Below, in pieces: positions 37,146 to 46,800 of a stretch of 64,000 nucleotides of DNA; position 1 is the first letter of the stretch, and the number at the start of each line of letters is the position of its first letter. The stretch spans positions 2,914,001 through 2,978,000 of the forward strand of contig NZ_CP066218.1 in the NCBI RefSeq assembly GCF_016313185.1. The letters are read 5' to 3'. The notes beneath the pieces were generated by a model, which had not been told where the DNA came from, searched no databases, and was given only the letters and a program-made list of their open reading frames with translations. The DNA is from Mycolicibacterium baixiangningiae. Its GTDB lineage: Bacteria; Actinomycetota; Actinomycetes; Mycobacteriales; Mycobacteriaceae. The position numbers and the translations under genes are program-made.

Positions 37146-37949
37146 ATGGTGAGACCCATGGAGCAGAAGCTCGAAGTGATCGAGAAAGGCTGCGTGACTG
37201 ACGCTCATCCCGTGCCGTTGTTGTTCGTCCACGGTGCCTGGCACGCCGCATGGTGCTGGAATGAGCACTTCCTCGGCTACTTCGCCGACCGGGGATATCA
37301 CGCTGCGGCGTTGAGTTTTCGCGGGCATGGCGGCAGCGTCACCTCGCAGCCTCTACGTAGCTGTTCGATCGCGGACTACGTCGACGATGTGCGCTCCGCC
37401 GCCGACAGTCTGCTACGAAGCCCGGTGCTGATCGGCCATTCGATGGGCGGTCTCGTGGTGCAAAGGTACCTGGAAACACACCATGCTCCCGCCGGAGTGC
37501 TGATGGCATCCATGCCGCCCCAGGGCTACCTGCAGTCGGGTTTGCGCTGGATGAGAAGGCACCCATGGCATTTCACCAAGATTGCCCTGACCGGTAGATC
37601 CTTACCCTATGTCAGTACGCCGGAACTGGCGCGCGAGCGATTCTTCTCGACACATACGCCGGCATCTTCCGTCGCCGAATGTGCGACGCGGTTACAGGAG
37701 GAAAGCGCGCGGTCCGGCGTCGACGGCCTGTTCGTCCGGCCCCGCCCCCAACGGGTGACGACGGCACTGCTGGTTCTGGGGGCGAACGACGACGGTGCGG
37801 TGACGCGAGAAGAAGTGTGCGCGACGGCACGCGCATATGGCACCGAAGCGGAGTTCTTCCCCGACATGGGTCACAACATGATGCTCGAGACGGGATGGGC
37901 TGCGGTGGCCGAACGAATTCACACATGGCTCGGGACTCGTGGCCTGTGA
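37146..37949 (+). CDS. Alpha/beta hydrolase
   Basis: A 267-residue hydrolase. The oxyanion region is LLFVHGAWHAAWCW (about 25-38), the nucleophile elbow GHSMGG (S99), and the C-terminal histidine is in DMGHNMML. The fold resembles lipases or esterases of the salicylate-esterase type. Placed between a Baeyer-Villiger monooxygenase and an SDR, it could cleave the ester or lactone made by the monooxygenase; that is inference. Starts at 37143 (GTG), 37146 (ATG) and 37158 (ATG, with GGTGAG upstream) are all possible. The stop overlaps the next gene as GTGA. Confidence 0.88.
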   Translation: MVRPMEQKLEVIEKGCVTDAHPVPLLFVHGAWHAAWCWNEHFLGYFADRGYHAAALSFRGHGGSVTSQPLRSCSIADYVDDVRSAADSLLRSPVLIGHSMGGLVVQRYLETHHAPAGVLMASMPPQGYLQSGLRWMRRHPWHFTKIALTGRSLPYVSTPELARERFFSTHTPASSVAECATRLQEESARSGVDGLFVRPRPQRVTTALLVLGANDDGAVTREEVCATARAYGTEAEFFPDMGHNMMLETGWAAVAERIHTWLGTRGL

Positions 37950-38782
37950 GCACCAGACCGGTTGCACTGGTGACGGGCGCGACAGCCGGGATTGGCGAGG
38001 CTATCGCCCGCCGTCTCCAGAGCCGAGATCACGAGGTCATTGCGACGGGCCGCAATGAGCAGGCGCTCGATGCGCTGCGAGCACGCGGACTGTGCGCACG
38101 CAACCTCGATGTGACTGACCACGGCGCCGTGGCAGCGCTGGTCGAGGAGATCGACACGCGATTCGGCGGCGTTGACGTTCTGGTGAACAACGCGGGACTC
38201 GGATTCGCCAGCCCTCTCGAGCAAGCGGCAATGGGCGACCTACGAAGAATCCTCGAGACCAATGTGGTGGCCATGCTGAATCTCTGCCAAACCGTCCTCC
38301 CCGGTATGCGGTCGCGTCGAGCGGGCACGATCGTCAACATCGGCAGCACCGGCGGACGATTCACGACGCCCGGGGCCGGCGCCTACCACATCAGCAAGTA
38401 CGGCGTTGAAGCCCTCTCGGATGCTCTACGAGCAGAAGTCGAGCGCTTCGGTGTACGAGTGATCCTGATCGAGCCGACTGGTGTACGGACGACGTTCGCC
38501 CAATCACAACTCGGCGCCACTCCGATCGACGAGGGCGACGACCCGTACGGGGAGTTCAAGCGGCGCTACGCCGAAATCACCGCGGAGCTGGCCAAAACCC
38601 CACTCGTTTCGGTCAGTGCGGACAAGGTGGCGCGCGTCGTGGTACGGGCGATCGAGGCGAAGCGACCCAGAGCGCGCTACGTCGTCGGCATGTCAGGCAA
38701 GGCGTCTGTCATCGCCCACTGTCTTCTGACTGACCGGATGTGGGATCGGGTGCTGTTGAAGAGGCTCAACCCGACGAGCTGA
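37946..38782 (+). CDS. Short-chain dehydrogenase/reductase (SDR 1)
   Basis: A 278-residue classical SDR. Visible are the NAD(P)-binding TGATAGIG, DVTD, NNAG and the catalytic S...YHISK set. The GTG start overlaps the hydrolase stop. It probably oxidises or reduces a lipid alcohol or ketone in the same pathway as its three upstream neighbours. The gene ends 36 bases before the convergent PE-PPE hydrolase gene. Confidence 0.92.
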   Translation: MSTRPVALVTGATAGIGEAIARRLQSRDHEVIATGRNEQALDALRARGLCARNLDVTDHGAVAALVEEIDTRFGGVDVLVNNAGLGFASPLEQAAMGDLRRILETNVVAMLNLCQTVLPGMRSRRAGTIVNIGSTGGRFTTPGAGAYHISKYGVEALSDALRAEVERFGVRVILIEPTGVRTTFAQSQLGATPIDEGDDPYGEFKRRYAEITAELAKTPLVSVSADKVARVVVRAIEAKRPRARYVVGMSGKASVIAHCLLTDRMWDRVLLKRLNPTS

Positions 38783-38818
38783 ACTGCAGGCATGCTCGGT
38801 CGGCGCGAGGCGCACCCG

Positions 38819-40258
38819 CTACTGCGACGGCTCCGACTCGCTCTCCGAGGGTTCCTGTTCCGTCCCTTCGTCGGCCGTCTCGGTGGAGCCATCCTCGGAT
38901 TCCGGAGAAATGGTGGGTGACGGCTTGTCCTCTTCCGGGTCGTGCTCACCGGTCAAGCGGCCCAGCGTCTTCTTCCAGATGGTGTTGTCGAAGGGGTGAC
39001 CCGAAGGATGGGCCGCTGCCCTTCTGCCGAGTGGCATGCGGATCGCCGGTTCGTCCTGCTGCCGGATCGTCGTCGCCGCCCCGTCCGCTTCCTCGATGGT
39101 CTCCAGGGTGCCGGCGTCAGCGGATTCGGCCACCGTGGTCGGCTCCAGCGTCGGTTCGCCATCGACTGCGACTGAGAATGTGTCGGGACCAGGCTCGCTC
39201 TGAAGGTCTGCCGAACCCGGTTCGAGTTCCTCGGTTTCGACCCCCGACTGCACGGTGTCCACCTCGGCCTCGCTCACGGTCGAATCTGGGCCGAGCGGAG
39301 TACTGCTGATTCCCAAGACCCCCGGCTCCTCCGTATCCGATGCGAGACCCGTACCGAAGCCTTCGGCCAGCTTGTCGGCGCCGGTCATGGCCGCCAGCCG
39401 GAGGTCGTTGACGAACGTGACCGGATCCGGGAAGTAGAAGAAGTTGAAGGGTGTGGGCGTACCGGGACTCTTCGTGCGGTCATACCCCGCTTCGACGATG
39501 ACCCGCAGTACCGGCTCCATCGAGTCCGCCAGCACCGGACCGACCCCAGGAATCGCCCTGAGCGGCATGAGAAGCGGCAAGGTTGGCGTCGGAAACATGT
39601 AATACGCTGTGTCCCCGTCGGTGCCTTGATAGACGGCGTCCGCCCAATCCAGGTCTCCATAGCCTGCGTGTAGGAACACCAGACCCGCATTCGCGTTCGC
39701 CACGGCGAGCCAATTCAGCGGATTGGTCGGGAAGTCTCCGGCCGCGTCGTACTGACGCACGATGTCGTAGGTCGTCGTCTGGCCGATATCCGCGCCCACC
39801 GTCTGGGTCGGCGTAGCGCCGAGGAACAGGCGTGTGTTGATACCGCCGTTGGGACGGCCCGGGTTTGCGAGCACCACGAAACCGACATCGGGGGATGCGC
39901 TCGGGTCATTCGCCCACTGCCTGTTGAGGTTGCGTTTGTAGATTGTCGCCGAGTACGCCCCCTGCGAGTACCCGAAGACGACGCTTCCGCTTTCGACGCT
40001 TGCCGGTGGGGTCGGCAGCAACGGCCAGTACACGATGTCCAGTGGCGGGATGGGTCCACTACCCGTTGTCGCGGTGATGTACCGCGTGGCCCACTCCGAC
40101 TTCTCCTGGTCGCCGAACGGGTAGCCGAACGAGCCGGGCAGCATGTATGTCGTCGCCGTGAGTGCGTACATCGACGACGTAGTCGATGTCAGGGCGATCA
40201 GGATGGTGGCGAGGATCGTCAGTACCGCAATCCCGACGAATCGAACGGCGAGTCGCAT
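38819..40258 (-). CDS. Secreted PE-PPE-domain serine hydrolase
   Basis: A 479-residue protein. A short N-terminal membrane/signal segment (AVRFVGIAVLTILATILIAL) is followed by a PE-PPE domain of the alpha/beta-hydrolase fold: nucleophile elbow VFGYSQGA (S98) and the NPLNW...LHAGYGDLDW region. The last 170 residues are acidic, low-complexity. There is no N-terminal PE or PPE module. Family members have esterase activity on acyl chains, and some mycobacterial ones act in surface glycolipid assembly. The ATG at 40258 starts right before the hydrophobic segment; the longer frame to 40420 covers a probable promoter. Located among lipid genes, it may act on the exported product. Confidence 0.85.
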   Translation of the reverse strand: MRLAVRFVGIAVLTILATILIALTSTTSSMYALTATTYMLPGSFGYPFGDQEKSEWATRYITATTGSGPIPPLDIVYWPLLPTPPASVESGSVVFGYSQGAYSATIYKRNLNRQWANDPSASPDVGFVVLANPGRPNGGINTRLFLGATPTQTVGADIGQTTTYDIVRQYDAAGDFPTNPLNWLAVANANAGLVFLHAGYGDLDWADAVYQGTDGDTAYYMFPTPTLPLLMPLRAIPGVGPVLADSMEPVLRVIVEAGYDRTKSPGTPTPFNFFYFPDPVTFVNDLRLAAMTGADKLAEGFGTGLASDTEEPGVLGISSTPLGPDSTVSEAEVDTVQSGVETEELEPGSADLQSEPGPDTFSVAVDGEPTLEPTTVAESADAGTLETIEEADGAATTIRQQDEPAIRMPLGRRAAAHPSGHPFDNTIWKKTLGRLTGEHDPEEDKPSPTISPESEDGSTETADEGTEQEPSESESEPSQ

Positions 40259-40414
40259 CGCAGGCCCCAATCGGTATCTCGTTCTCGGCGGCGAAATCCG
40301 GGACCACTTGCTGGAATCGCCGTGATGTAGGGATTCTGCACCAAATCTCCTCCGAACCAACGTGGTTCGGTGGGTCTCTGGCGAAGTTCCTTGACGTTGT
40401 AAGGGTTTGCCAAC

Positions 40415-40440
40415 CTTCACCCGGCGGTCGCTGGGTGAAG
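40415..40440 (-). terminator. Possible hairpin terminator after the O-methyltransferase gene
   Basis: A perfect 8-base inverted repeat, CTTCACCC (40415-40422) and GGGTGAAG (40433-40440), with a 10-base loop, 23 bases downstream of the methyltransferase stop on the minus strand. No T-run follows, which is common for mycobacterial terminators but leaves the call uncertain; it could instead be an operator for the PE-PPE gene. Confidence 0.4.
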
Positions 40441-40462
40441 ACTCAGTTGCGAGCGCGGCTGC

Positions 40463-41275
40463 TCAATCCTTGACGAGGCTGTACATGCGGTAGGAGATCT
40501 GCCCCTGTTGCAGTTCGCGGTAGATCTTCGATCCCGGCACACCGGCGAACAGTCGGCCGTACGGCCGAAGCAATGCAGGCAGATGGCGGTTGATGAGGTC
40601 GAGGGACTGCTGCGAATTCTTCTCCATGGCGAGCAGCACCTCTGTGTTGATGCATCTCTGGGAGAGCACCCGCATCGGCGCGTCGGCCAACGCGGCGTCC
40701 CAATCCGCGAACTGTTCGCCCCCTCTGAAGTCGGCGTAGAGAAAATGCCCGCCCGGGCGCAGTACCCGGGCCACTTCATCGAGGAAGCGCTCGAACCGGG
40801 GATACGCGTGGGAGGCTTCGACGTTGATCACAGCGTCGAATGATCCATCGGCGAACGGCAGGCTCTCTGCGTCGCCGTGCACGAAATCAAGCCCCGGCAG
40901 CGTATGCCGTCGCTGGCAGAAGGCGATGCCGTCCGGGTTGAAGTCCAGCCCGGTGTATGAGGCCGGGTGCAGCGTTCGCATCAGGTACGAGGCCCCTCCG
41001 CCGTGGCCACAGCTGATCTCCAGCACCTGCTTGCCGGCGATGTCGGCCTGCGTCGCGGTGCGGTGATAGTGCTGGATGCAGAACCGATTCGGTTCGTCGG
41101 AGGGCGTCAGCGGAAGAGCCATCGGCGGGTCCTCCTCATAGCCGTAATTGAGGAAGACGACGTCCTCGTCGTTGAGCCGACGCGTCACGAAGGGATACCA
41201 GAACCTGTTGGAGATCTTCTTGAACATCGCTGTGGTGCCGATGTGGCCGACCAGGTCCTTACGCGCGGCTGTCAT
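40463..41275 (-). CDS. Phthiotriol/phenolphthiotriol-type O-methyltransferase (Rv2952-like)
   Basis: A 270-residue class I methyltransferase, the same length as M. tuberculosis Rv2952, which methylates the keto-derived hydroxyl of phthiotriol dimycocerosates. From memory the residue pattern follows that family closely: [22 protein letters not shown], the SAM motif [15 protein letters not shown] (about 84-98), [26 protein letters not shown], and the C-terminal SYRMYS. Start ATG at 41275; the longer frame upstream runs into the P450 gene. It is the strongest link between the downstream genes and the PKS operon, implying an O-methylated, DIM-like final product. Confidence 0.88.
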   Translation of the reverse strand: MTAARKDLVGHIGTTAMFKKISNRFWYPFVTRRLNDEDVVFLNYGYEEDPPMALPLTPSDEPNRFCIQHYHRTATQADIAGKQVLEISCGHGGGASYLMRTLHPASYTGLDFNPDGIAFCQRRHTLPGLDFVHGDAESLPFADGSFDAVINVEASHAYPRFERFLDEVARVLRPGGHFLYADFRGGEQFADWDAALADAPMRVLSQRCINTEVLLAMEKNSQQSLDLINRHLPALLRPYGRLFAGVPGSKIYRELQQGQISYRMYSLVKD

Positions 41276-41349
41276 ACCGGCACTGTGCCAACCGGACACC
41301 CGCGGCGACGTCCCTTGCGACTCTCCGCCGCGACGGGTCACCGGGCGCC

Positions 41350-42738
41350 TCACCGGTTCTCCAGATGCCGGCTGTGGCCGTCCGCCCGCGATGCGACCGC
41401 CGCGTCAGTGAACGAATCGTGCGTTCGCCGGTAGACCATTATGCGTCCCCCTCGTCTCGGCCGTCGCACGACCCCGTGCGATTGGCGCCGCTCACCCGCG
41501 GCTTCGGTTGGTGCAAGTCGGAATTCACGCAGTAGCGTGCGTAGGGTCACATCCATCTCCATATTCGCGAACGCGGCTCCGATGCAGCGGTTGATGCCGC
41601 CGCCGAACGGAATCCAGGCAAAGGGTTTCGGGACGGCGGCGAGGTACCGGTCCGGGTTGAACGACGCAGCGTCGGGGAAACTCTCCTCTGACGAGTGAGC
41701 CAGCTGAATGCTGAAGATCACTGTGGTGTCTTCCGGGATCACCCAGTCTCCGAGCTGTATCCGCTTCTTGGTACGACGCAGGGAGCCCTCGACGACTGGT
41801 CGTGTGCGCTGCACTTCCCAGATCGTCGCCTGCCGCAGCGCGGATCCACCGGCGTCGACTTCGTCGGAGAGCCGGGTCAGCAGCTCCGGGTGCCGGCGCA
41901 ACCGCTCCACCGCCCAGGCGAGCGATGCAGCGGTCGTCTCGTGGCCGGCACTGACCATGGTGAGCAGTTCGTCGGCGATGTCTCGATCTGTGATGGGCTC
42001 TCCGTCCGCGTAATGGCCCTGCAGCAGCAGGCCGAGCACGCCGCTGCGTCCCTCGGGGGCTGGTTTCGCCCGCGCTTCGGCGATCAGCGCATCGATGACA
42101 GCGTCGATCCGGCGCCGGTACTCCAGGAAACGCGTCCCAGGGCTCCAGGCGCCGAGGTCGCTCCGCACGAACGGGGGCAGCATGATGAGGTTCGAGCCGA
42201 GCGTGATCGCCGCCGGTACCAGACGGCGGAGCTCTTCGAGCGCGGGTCCCTCGGCACCGAACACGGTCCGCAGGATGGCGTTGAGGGTGATGCGCAGCAT
42301 CGGTTGCAACGTTGCGAATTCCCGCCCCTGCGGCCAGTTCTGGATCTCTCGCATCACCTCCTCTTCGATCACGCGCTCATAGCCCGTGATCCGCTTGCCG
42401 TGAAACGCCGGATGCAGCAGTTTCCGGCGCGCGACGAGCTCATCGCCGGCGAGGCTGAACATCGAGCCGGGCCCGAGAACAGAACCGGTGTTGATCAATT
42501 CAGTCGGACGTTCGAGTAGGTCGGTGCTCGTGCCGAAGAGATCCTTGACCACCTCTGGATCATGAACCACCACTGTCCGACCGAAAACCGGGATATTCAC
42601 GGTGATGGCGTTGCCGTACCGTCGGCCCAGCGCCGCGAACATGTCGTGCTTCGCGATCAAGAACCCAGCGCCCTGCAGGATCTTGGGCAGTCGTGGACCA
42701 GGGGGCATCCTCACCGGCTCACTCGTTGCCGTTGCCAT
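41350..42738 (-). CDS. Cytochrome P450 (copy 1)
   Basis: A 462-residue P450. The proline-rich start is PPGPRLPK, the I-helix motif [12 protein letters not shown], and the heme loop [11 protein letters not shown] (C385). The start ATG at 42738 has GAAGGAGA upstream. The C-terminal end is longer than usual, with a basic tail ([14 protein letters not shown]...). The protein is a clear paralogue of the P450 at 45430-46800 (same I-helix and heme-loop wording), so the pair arose by duplication. Likely role: hydroxylation of a fatty-acyl or polyketide chain; substrate unknown. Confidence 0.93.
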   Translation of the reverse strand: MATATSEPVRMPPGPRLPKILQGAGFLIAKHDMFAALGRRYGNAITVNIPVFGRTVVVHDPEVVKDLFGTSTDLLERPTELINTGSVLGPGSMFSLAGDELVARRKLLHPAFHGKRITGYERVIEEEVMREIQNWPQGREFATLQPMLRITLNAILRTVFGAEGPALEELRRLVPAAITLGSNLIMLPPFVRSDLGAWSPGTRFLEYRRRIDAVIDALIAEARAKPAPEGRSGVLGLLLQGHYADGEPITDRDIADELLTMVSAGHETTAASLAWAVERLRRHPELLTRLSDEVDAGGSALRQATIWEVQRTRPVVEGSLRRTKKRIQLGDWVIPEDTTVIFSIQLAHSSEESFPDAASFNPDRYLAAVPKPFAWIPFGGGINRCIGAAFANMEMDVTLRTLLREFRLAPTEAAGERRQSHGVVRRPRRGGRIMVYRRTHDSFTDAAVASRADGHSRHLENR

Positions 42739-42883
42739 ACGGTCTCCTTCCGTACCGACCCCCGGGGAGTCGGCGAGTGGTGACAGATGTCCGGCGGCAA
42801 CGTTGAGCATTCATCGGTGTCGGTCCGTGAACCGAAACTATGGCCGGATCAGCGAACGTTCTTTGCCGACGTATCGTCACGGT

Positions 42884-44362
42884 TCATGCGATCACGTAGT
42901 CGCTCAGCGGGAAGCGAGTTTGTTCTGTCACGGTGTTGTGGGTGCTGGTGGCCCGCAGGAACGTCTCGCCGCCCGGGCTGAAGTAATAAGACCGGGCGTT
43001 GGCGCAATCTCCCTGGTGGAGCACCGTATTGCGCTGTAGCTTGGTCATCCGGTCGAGGAATCGGGCGTTCGCGTCTTCCGTGACCTCGAACGTGGACGCG
43101 TTGCGACGCCGCAACTCGCCGAACAGTCGATCCATGTGCCGCATCTGGTATTCCATCGTATTGAAGAACGACAAGCTGAACGCATAGGGACTCGCCAGGT
43201 TCAAGAAGTTCGGGAAGTACGGTATCGACAACCCCTGGTACGCCTGGAAACCATTGGTGCGCCACCATTTACCGAGATTGCGGCCATCGCGGCCGATGAT
43301 CTCCACGGCGGGGAAGTTGTCATCCCAGAGATTGAACCCGGTGGCCAGCACGAGCGTGTCGAGCGCGGTTCGTGTTCCGTCACATGCGACGATGCCGTCC
43401 GCTTCGACTCGCTCGATACCGGACGTCTGCAGGTGGACATGCGGCTTGGTGAACGTCCGGTAGTAGGAATTGGAATACGTGGGCCGCTTGCATCCGAACT
43501 CGTAATCCGGGGTGAGCTTGCGCCGGAGCTCCCTGTCGCGAACAGACGCGAACAGCAGGATCTTCGACAGATCGGTCGCCGCAACGTTGAGCCAACGGAA
43601 CGAGCGATAGTGCAGCACGCCTAGCACGAACATGAGCTCGTACATCGAGTCCGTGAACAGCCGGAAGATCCGCTGGGTCAGCGGCACCTTGGCGAACATG
43701 CGCTGCAGAAATCCTGGGATCGCGAAGTCGTTCTTGGGCGCCACATAGATTGCGGTGCGCTGGAATACCGTCAGGTCGGCGACATTCTTGGCCAGCTCGG
43801 GGATGAGCTGTACCGCCGTCGCGCCGGTACCGACTATCCCGACGCGACGACCCGTGAGGTCATCGCCGTCGTCCCATGCGGCGGTATGGATGGTCCGGCC
43901 GCGGAAGTCCGCGAGGCCGGGGATATCCGGGGACTGTGGTTGCGACAGGAAGCCCGTCGCAGCGATGAGGAAGCGCGAGACGATGACCTCACCACCACGC
44001 AGCAGGACTCGCCAGACCTCCGCGTCCTCGTCCCAGCGCGCGCTGTCGACGGTGACGTCGAACCGCATGTGCCTGCGCACGTCGTACTTGTCGGCGACGT
44101 GGTCGGCGTACTTCTTGAGCTCGGCACCCGGCGCGAAGAGGCGCGACCAGTACGGGTTGGGTTCGAACCAGTAGCAATACGTGGGGGATGGGATGTCAAC
44201 GGCGAGTCCTGGATAGCGGTTGACGTGCCATGTGCCGCCGAGATCACTACCCCGTTCCAAGATCGCGATGTTGTCGTAGCCCATTTTTCGGAGCTGGATC
44301 GCGGTACCGATTCCGCTGAAACCGGCCCCCACGATGACCACATCGAATTGCCCTCCGGTCAT
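42884..44362 (-). CDS. Flavin-containing monooxygenase of Baeyer-Villiger type (BVMO 2)
   Basis: A 492-residue FAD/NADPH monooxygenase with GAGFSGIG (near residue 11), the fingerprint FRGRTIHTAAW and a second loop GTGATA. Long stretches match BVMO 1 (GGTWHVNRYPGLAVD, NPYWSRL, NSYYRTF, IIGRDGRNLGKWWR against VIGRDGRNLGKWWR), so the two are close paralogues with perhaps different substrates. It lies between SDR 2 (84 bases upstream) and P450 copy 1 (145 bases downstream), all on the minus strand. Confidence 0.92.
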   Translation of the reverse strand: MTGGQFDVVIVGAGFSGIGTAIQLRKMGYDNIAILERGSDLGGTWHVNRYPGLAVDIPSPTYCYWFEPNPYWSRLFAPGAELKKYADHVADKYDVRRHMRFDVTVDSARWDEDAEVWRVLLRGGEVIVSRFLIAATGFLSQPQSPDIPGLADFRGRTIHTAAWDDGDDLTGRRVGIVGTGATAVQLIPELAKNVADLTVFQRTAIYVAPKNDFAIPGFLQRMFAKVPLTQRIFRLFTDSMYELMFVLGVLHYRSFRWLNVAATDLSKILLFASVRDRELRRKLTPDYEFGCKRPTYSNSYYRTFTKPHVHLQTSGIERVEADGIVACDGTRTALDTLVLATGFNLWDDNFPAVEIIGRDGRNLGKWWRTNGFQAYQGLSIPYFPNFLNLASPYAFSLSFFNTMEYQMRHMDRLFGELRRRNASTFEVTEDANARFLDRMTKLQRNTVLHQGDCANARSYYFSPGGETFLRATSTHNTVTEQTRFPLSDYVIA

Positions 44363-44446
44363 GATCCGACGGTACCTGTTCGAAGTGGCCGGCGTATCCT
44401 GTTTCGAATTCAGCCGTGTAGCTGCGACGCGAATATCATTGCGCTG

Positions 44447-45346
44447 TCAATTATTTCGGGCGTTGACACCGGGGCGTGGACCGCTGTCCGGCTGCTGCGC
44501 ATCAGGACTCGGCGGAGCAAGATCTCGAATCCGCCTGAGCGGCAGCTTCGCCGCGCGCATCGACAGCGCCGGCGAGAGCCGCTCCAGGTACCAGAACACT
44601 TTCCACCAGGACGGGACGACGATGATCAAATCTCCACGCAGCACTGCCCGCACGGCGCGTTCGGCGAAGGCATCAGGGGCCATGGGACGCGAGAGTCCCC
44701 AGAACTTGAGGATCTCTTCGTCGCTGACACCAGTCATGCTTCGTCCGAATCTGCCGCCGGTGAGGATCGGAGTGCGGATCACTCCGGGACAGAGAACCGA
44801 CACCTGTACGCCGTGCAATTCCGCCTCCAGCTGAAACGTTCGAGACAGCGCGACGACGGCATGCTTGGTGGCGGCGTAGCTGACCGACCCGGCGCTGGTG
44901 ACGAGACCCGCGAATGAGGCGGTGTTCACGATGTGTCCGAAGCCCTGCCGGATCATCACCGGGTATACCGCCTGGATGCCATACACAACGCCGCGCAGGT
45001 TGACGTCCAGAACGGCGTTCCAGTCGTCGATCGAGAACGTGTCCACCTCACCGGAGATGGCTATGCCGGCATTGTTGAACAGGTAATCGATTCGTCCCGC
45101 CTGCCCGACCACCTCGGCGACGGCGCGCTCGAAGGCGGCGTGATCGCGCACATCGAGCTCTATGGCGTGCGCCCTTTCCCCGGCGCCGGCGTTCAAGCGT
45201 TGCGCCAACTCGTTCGCAGCCGAGACCTGTCGATCGGCGAGCCAGACCTCAGCACCCTTGTCGACCAGTTCGGTGGCCAGCGCGGCACCGATTCCTGATG
45301 CGCCACCCGTGACCAACGCGATCTTGCCCGATACGCCTGATGTCAT
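44447..45346 (-). CDS. Short-chain dehydrogenase/reductase (SDR 2)
   Basis: A 299-residue SDR with GGASGIG, DVRD, NNAG, and the catalytic S...YAATK. The C-terminal extension (about 240-299) contains IIVVPSWWKVFWYLERL and a basic region, seen in mycobacterial SDRs that act with P450s and monooxygenases, possibly membrane-associated. The ATG at 45346 starts immediately before the nucleotide-binding strand; a GTG 11 codons upstream is an alternative. It lies 83 bases after the P450 copy 2 stop. Confidence 0.9.
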   Translation of the reverse strand: MTSGVSGKIALVTGGASGIGAALATELVDKGAEVWLADRQVSAANELAQRLNAGAGERAHAIELDVRDHAAFERAVAEVVGQAGRIDYLFNNAGIAISGEVDTFSIDDWNAVLDVNLRGVVYGIQAVYPVMIRQGFGHIVNTASFAGLVTSAGSVSYAATKHAVVALSRTFQLEAELHGVQVSVLCPGVIRTPILTGGRFGRSMTGVSDEEILKFWGLSRPMAPDAFAERAVRAVLRGDLIIVVPSWWKVFWYLERLSPALSMRAAKLPLRRIRDLAPPSPDAQQPDSGPRPGVNARNN

Positions 45347-45429
45347 TGCGGAAGAATAACTCTCACGATGTGACGTCACAGGAGATTGAGCTCACAACAG
45401 GGTGCCGTGTGGAGCCGGTCTCTGGGACC

Positions 45430-46800
45430 TCAGCCCTCTGCACGGATGTTCCCGGCGACCGAAGCGGAGTGATCAGCGCCGGCCATTCCCGATGTCCGCC
45501 GGTGAACGATGGCTCGGCCACCGCGTCCCGGCGCGATCGCCAGACCGCGATAGTGTCGGGGTTCGTCGGGTTCATCTGTTGGGCTGAAACGAAATTCGCG
45601 GAGGATGGTGCGCAGGCTCACATCCATCTCGAGGTTTGCGAGCGCGGCGCCGATGCAGCGGTTGACTCCGCCACCGAAAGGAATCCAGGACGAGGGCTTG
45701 GGGGCCGCGTCGAGGAAGCGGTCGGGGTTGAACGTCGACGCGTCCGCGAAGTTCTGTTCGAGGTTGTGGGCCAGTTGAATACTGATCACGAGTGTGGCGC
45801 CTTCGGGTATGACCCACTCCCCGAGGCTTATTCGCTTCCGGGTACGGCGCATCGTGGCATTGAGAACCGGTCGGGTGCGGAGCACCTCCCATATCGTGGC
45901 CTGTCGAAGGTCGGATCCGCCGGCGTCGACCTCGTCGGTCAGCCTGGACAGAAGGTGGGGGTTGCGCCGAATCCGTTCGACCGCCCAGGCCAACGCTGCC
46001 GCCGTGGTCTCGTGCCCCGCGGACACGAGAGTGAGAAGTTCGTCGGCGATGTGGCGATCCGAGATCGGTTCGCCGTTGTCGTAGCGCGCCTGCAACAGCA
46101 GCGCCAGCACGTCGCTGCGTTGATCGCATTCTGGATCGGCCCTCGCTTCGGCGATGAGTGAGTCGATGACCGCGTCGATGCGGCGTCGGTACTCCAGGAA
46201 TCGTCCGCCGGGACTCCACCGCCCGAAGTCCCGCCTCACCACCGACGGAAGTGGAATGAGACGGGAGCCGAAAGTGACCGCGGGCGGGATCACGACTCGC
46301 AGTTCATCCAGCGCCGACCCTTCGGCACCGAACACGGCGCGCAGGATGGTGTTGAGGGTCAGGCGCATCATTGGTTGCAGCGTCTCGAACTCCGTGCCCT
46401 CCGGCCAGTCCGCCGTCTCACGCATCGTCTCTTCTTCGATGATGGCCTCGTAGCTCTTGACGCGCTTGCCGTGGAAAGCCGGCACCAGCACCTTGCGACG
46501 CTCGAGGTGTTCTGCGCCGTTCAAGCTGAACGTCGATCCGGGGCCGAAGACGCCGCCGAGATTGGTCGGCCTCTCGAGTAGTTCACCACTCGTGCTGAAT
46601 ACGTCCTTGACGAGAACCGGATCGCTGATCACCACGGTCTGGCCATAGATGGGCAGATTGACCGTGTACGTGCTGCCATACCGTCGGCCCAGCGCGGCTA
46701 TCACATGGACCAGTGCTGAGAGAAGCGCGACGCCCTGCAGGAGCTTGGGCGCGCTTGGTCCCGGCGGAAGGCGTACCGGGTCGGACGTTTCCGTTGCCAT
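45430..46800 (-). CDS. Cytochrome P450 (copy 2)
   Basis: A 456-residue P450 with the PPGPSAPKLLQG start, I-helix [17 protein letters not shown], ExxR region near EVLRTRP, and heme loop PFGGGVNRCIG (C382). It is paralogous to copy 1 along its length. The ATG at 46800 has GGAGGGA upstream; the open frame continues 43 codons further but without P450 similarity. It is the first gene of the minus-strand group (P450, SDR, BVMO, P450, methyltransferase), so its upstream region probably holds the main promoter. Confidence 0.93.
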   Translation of the reverse strand: MATETSDPVRLPPGPSAPKLLQGVALLSALVHVIAALGRRYGSTYTVNLPIYGQTVVISDPVLVKDVFSTSGELLERPTNLGGVFGPGSTFSLNGAEHLERRKVLVPAFHGKRVKSYEAIIEEETMRETADWPEGTEFETLQPMMRLTLNTILRAVFGAEGSALDELRVVIPPAVTFGSRLIPLPSVVRRDFGRWSPGGRFLEYRRRIDAVIDSLIAEARADPECDQRSDVLALLLQARYDNGEPISDRHIADELLTLVSAGHETTAAALAWAVERIRRNPHLLSRLTDEVDAGGSDLRQATIWEVLRTRPVLNATMRRTRKRISLGEWVIPEGATLVISIQLAHNLEQNFADASTFNPDRFLDAAPKPSSWIPFGGGVNRCIGAALANLEMDVSLRTILREFRFSPTDEPDEPRHYRGLAIAPGRGGRAIVHRRTSGMAGADHSASVAGNIRAEG

